A DNA stretch of 8,852 nucleotides from URNF01 sp045531495. GTDB lineage: Bacteria; Bacillota; Clostridia; Oscillospirales; Acutalibacteraceae. The position numbers and the translations under genes are program-made. Of this stretch, positions 8,201 through 8,852 are shown one piece after another. The notes beneath the pieces were generated by a model. The model saw only the letters and a program-made list of their open reading frames with translations. It did not search any database and was not told where the DNA came from. How positions within the stretch are numbered: position 1 is the first letter of the stretch; the number at the start of each line of letters is the position of its first letter. The DNA is taken from assembly GCA_045531495.1 (NCBI GenBank), contig JAZSED010000143.1, forward strand, positions 1 through 8,852, read 5' to 3'.

Positions 8201-8231
8201 AAGAATAAAAATCCCCCCGCATAGCGGGGGG
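8201..8231 (-). terminator. GC-rich terminator upstream of the structured RNA
   Basis: Perfect 8-bp stem (8213-8220 with 8224-8231) with a 3-base loop. On the minus strand it is followed by ATTTTTATTCTT (8212-8201). The plus side has only a weak T-rich stretch. It would block leftward read-through from the repeat block into the RNA promoter about 50 bases on. Confidence 0.7.
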
Positions 8232-8351
8232 TATTTCCTTTCCGGGCACAGCCCTATGCGCTACTGGCGGCGCACAAGTACGCTTTTTATTGGCCTGCCA
8301 GCCACGCATCGATTACCAGCTACCCATAAATGGGTTGATGTAGTGCCTAAC
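8232..8351. other. Non-coding hairpin-rich stretch, function unknown
   Basis: No supportable gene. It contains several short perfect inverted repeats: GGGC-ACA-GCCC (8244-8254), TGGC-CT-GCCA (8291-8300) and ACCCAT-AA-ATGGGT (8322-8335). CCAGCCACGC at 8298-8307 recurs at 8542-8551 beyond the palindromic element; both copies follow a GCTTTTT. It may be decayed repeat sequence. The minus-strand frame crossing it is rejected as a gene. Confidence 0.4.
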
Positions 8352-8352
8352 A

Positions 8353-8506
8353 AAAGCCCCCTTGTGTAAATGGAGGTGGCCGAGGGGGCAATGCCGACGA
8401 GGTCGGAGGGATTGTTAAATGCATAGAAACACTTTCTTATATCAATAACAATCCCCCAGTCTCCGCTTACGCGGAGCCAGCCCCCCCTTTTACACAAGGG
8501 GGCCTT
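8353..8506. mobile_element. MITE-like palindromic repeat of clostridial type
   Basis: Outer arms are a perfect 15-bp inverted repeat (GCCCCCTTGTGTAAA at 8356-8370 with its complement at 8489-8503). Inner arms are a perfect 10-bp inverted repeat (GGGATTGTTA at 8408-8417 with 8446-8455). Between outer and inner match, each arm carries a different small hairpin: CCGAC/GTCGG on the left, CTCCGC/GCGGAG on the right. About 28 bases of AT-rich centre separate the arms. There is no transposase, so any movement would need one supplied in trans. I recall very similar repeats in many clostridial genomes; I cannot count copies here. I see no clear target-site duplication. Confidence 0.65.
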
Positions 8507-8545
8507 CGCTGCGGCGAGCTTTTTCATCGCTAAAGCTCTATCCAG

Positions 8546-8564
8546 CCACGCGACTATCGCGTGG
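8546..8564 (+). other. Strong hairpin followed by TTTT, possible weak terminator
   Basis: CCACGCGA (8546-8553) pairs perfectly with TCGCGTGG (8557-8564) around a CTA loop. TTTT follows on the plus strand only. No plus-strand gene lies upstream of it, so it may be part of the surrounding repeat block rather than a working terminator. Confidence 0.35.
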
Positions 8565-8574
8565 TTTTCGCATA

Positions 8575-8611
8575 CAAAAAACCGCCCCGTGTTTCCACGG
8601 GGCGGTTTTTT
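8575..8611. terminator. Bidirectional intrinsic terminator
   Basis: AAAAAACCGCCCCGTG (8576-8591) pairs without mismatch with CACGGGGCGGTTTTTT (8596-8611) around a TTTC loop. Both strands have a GC stem followed by six T. It lies 7 bases beyond the stop of the 40-codon gene and ends that leftward transcript. Confidence 0.93.
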
Positions 8612-8617
8612 ACGCTT

Positions 8618-8740
8618 TTATTTGGGCATCGAGTTTTTGGATAAGAAATCGCCCATATCGAAATCGACTTCGGTGTCGTTTGCAAGGGCGGTATCAACAC
8701 CAATTGCTACAATTTCCATTTCGGGAGCAACATATTTCAT
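8618..8740 (-). CDS. Small acidic peptide of 40 residues, function unknown
   Basis: ATG at 8740, TAA at 8618-8620. The peptide begins MKYVAPEMEIVAIGVD, continues with an Asp/Glu-rich middle (NDTEVDFDMGDF), ends SKNSMPK, and has no signal peptide, membrane segment or Cys. A very strong ribosome binding site (GGGGGGAG, 7 bases upstream) and its place between the upstream gene's stop and a terminator make it a credible gene despite its size. The start K-Y-x-x-P-E-[MI]-E-[IV]-V resembles short uncharacterised peptides I recall from gut Clostridia, often near surface-protein genes; I know of no proven role. A precursor of a modified peptide is conceivable, but there is no modifying enzyme in view and no Cys. 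Confidence 0.75.
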   Translation of the reverse strand: MKYVAPEMEIVAIGVDTALANDTEVDFDMGDFLSKNSMPK

Positions 8741-8747
8741 TGTTTTT

Positions 8748-8757
8748 CTCCCCCCTT
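8748..8757 (-). promoter_or_regulatory. Ribosome binding site of the 40-residue peptide gene
   Basis: Minus-strand AAGGGGGGAG followed 7 bases later by ATG at 8740. It overlaps the second of the upstream gene's two tandem stop codons (8756-8758), which suggests close translational linkage in one transcript. Confidence 0.8.
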
Positions 8758-8758
8758 A

Positions 8759-8852
8759 TTAACCTGCAAAATCGCTATAGCAGTAGTTTACGGGATCGCT
8801 GTAAACAACGGTGCCGTCCGCCAATTTCACGAAGGTGCGGGTGATGATACCC
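8759..8852 (-). CDS. C-terminal end of a probable modular surface protein (partial)
   Basis: Only the last 30 codons are visible, ending TAA at 8759-8761 with a second in-frame TAA directly after. The tail reads GIITRTFVKLADGTVVYSDP followed by VNYCYSDFAG. The pattern of Arg, aromatic/hydrophobic strand, DGT-VVYSD and a final beta strand is the kind of ending I associate with beta-sandwich surface proteins of gut Clostridia. No sorting signal or dockerin is seen at the end. The gene precedes the 40-codon gene by 17 bases after its first stop. Family assignment is tentative because most of the protein is outside the window. Confidence 0.75.
   Translation of the reverse strand, partial: GIITRTFVKLADGTVVYSDPVNYCYSDFAG

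Noticed and set aside
8353..8506. CRISPR array
   Set aside because: The repeats are inverted, not direct and regularly spaced, and there are no spacer units or cas genes.
8261..8527. 88-codon minus-strand frame beginning MKKLAAAKAPLCKRGGW
   Set aside because: It runs through the palindromic element and the hairpin block. Its start is a translation of the repeat arm, a common false gene call, and there is no suitable ribosome binding site.

Overview
The window suggests the chromosome of a low-to-moderate GC Firmicute, most likely a gut-type member of the Clostridia (Oscillospirales-like). The grounds are strong AAAGGGG/GGGGGGAG ribosome binding sites, Gram-positive signal peptides, very large secreted proteins built from beta-sandwich modules, and a palindromic CCCCCTTGTGTAAA...GGGATTGTT repeat of a kind I recall from Clostridia. 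The lineage is inference; no marker gene is present. Every gene I can support lies on the minus strand.

Layout, in the direction of transcription (right to left). At 8852-8759 is the last 30 codons of a gene whose product ends like a modular surface protein. A 40-codon gene (8740-8618) follows after 17 bases with its own strong ribosome binding site. The pair ends at a perfect 16-bp hairpin terminator (8575-8611) that works in both directions. From 8574 to 8232 the DNA is non-coding and rich in hairpins, and it holds an approximately 150-bp palindromic MITE-like element (8353-8506). A GC-rich hairpin with a minus-strand T-run (8201-8231) closes that block.

From about 8151 to 7871 lies what looks like a free-standing structured RNA gene: a promoter with 17-bp spacing, about 240 bases that can form several helices including a long-range closing helix, and a good intrinsic terminator. 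I could not assign it to a known class. After a 187-base AT-rich leader comes a two-gene operon. The first gene (7683-2563) encodes a 1706-residue secreted protein of about five LamG/concanavalin-like modules plus one small Fn3-like module. The second (2526 to beyond base 1) encodes a secreted glycoside hydrolase family 31 enzyme, of which 842 residues are visible with the catalytic residues intact.

Inferred function: the operon probably makes an extracellular alpha-glycoside-cleaving enzyme and a very large companion that may bind glycan or another surface. Neither visible part carries a dockerin, LPXTG sorting signal or SLH domain, so how they stay at the cell is unknown; the enzyme's C-terminus is outside the window. 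The long open frames on the plus strand across both genes are antisense shadows.
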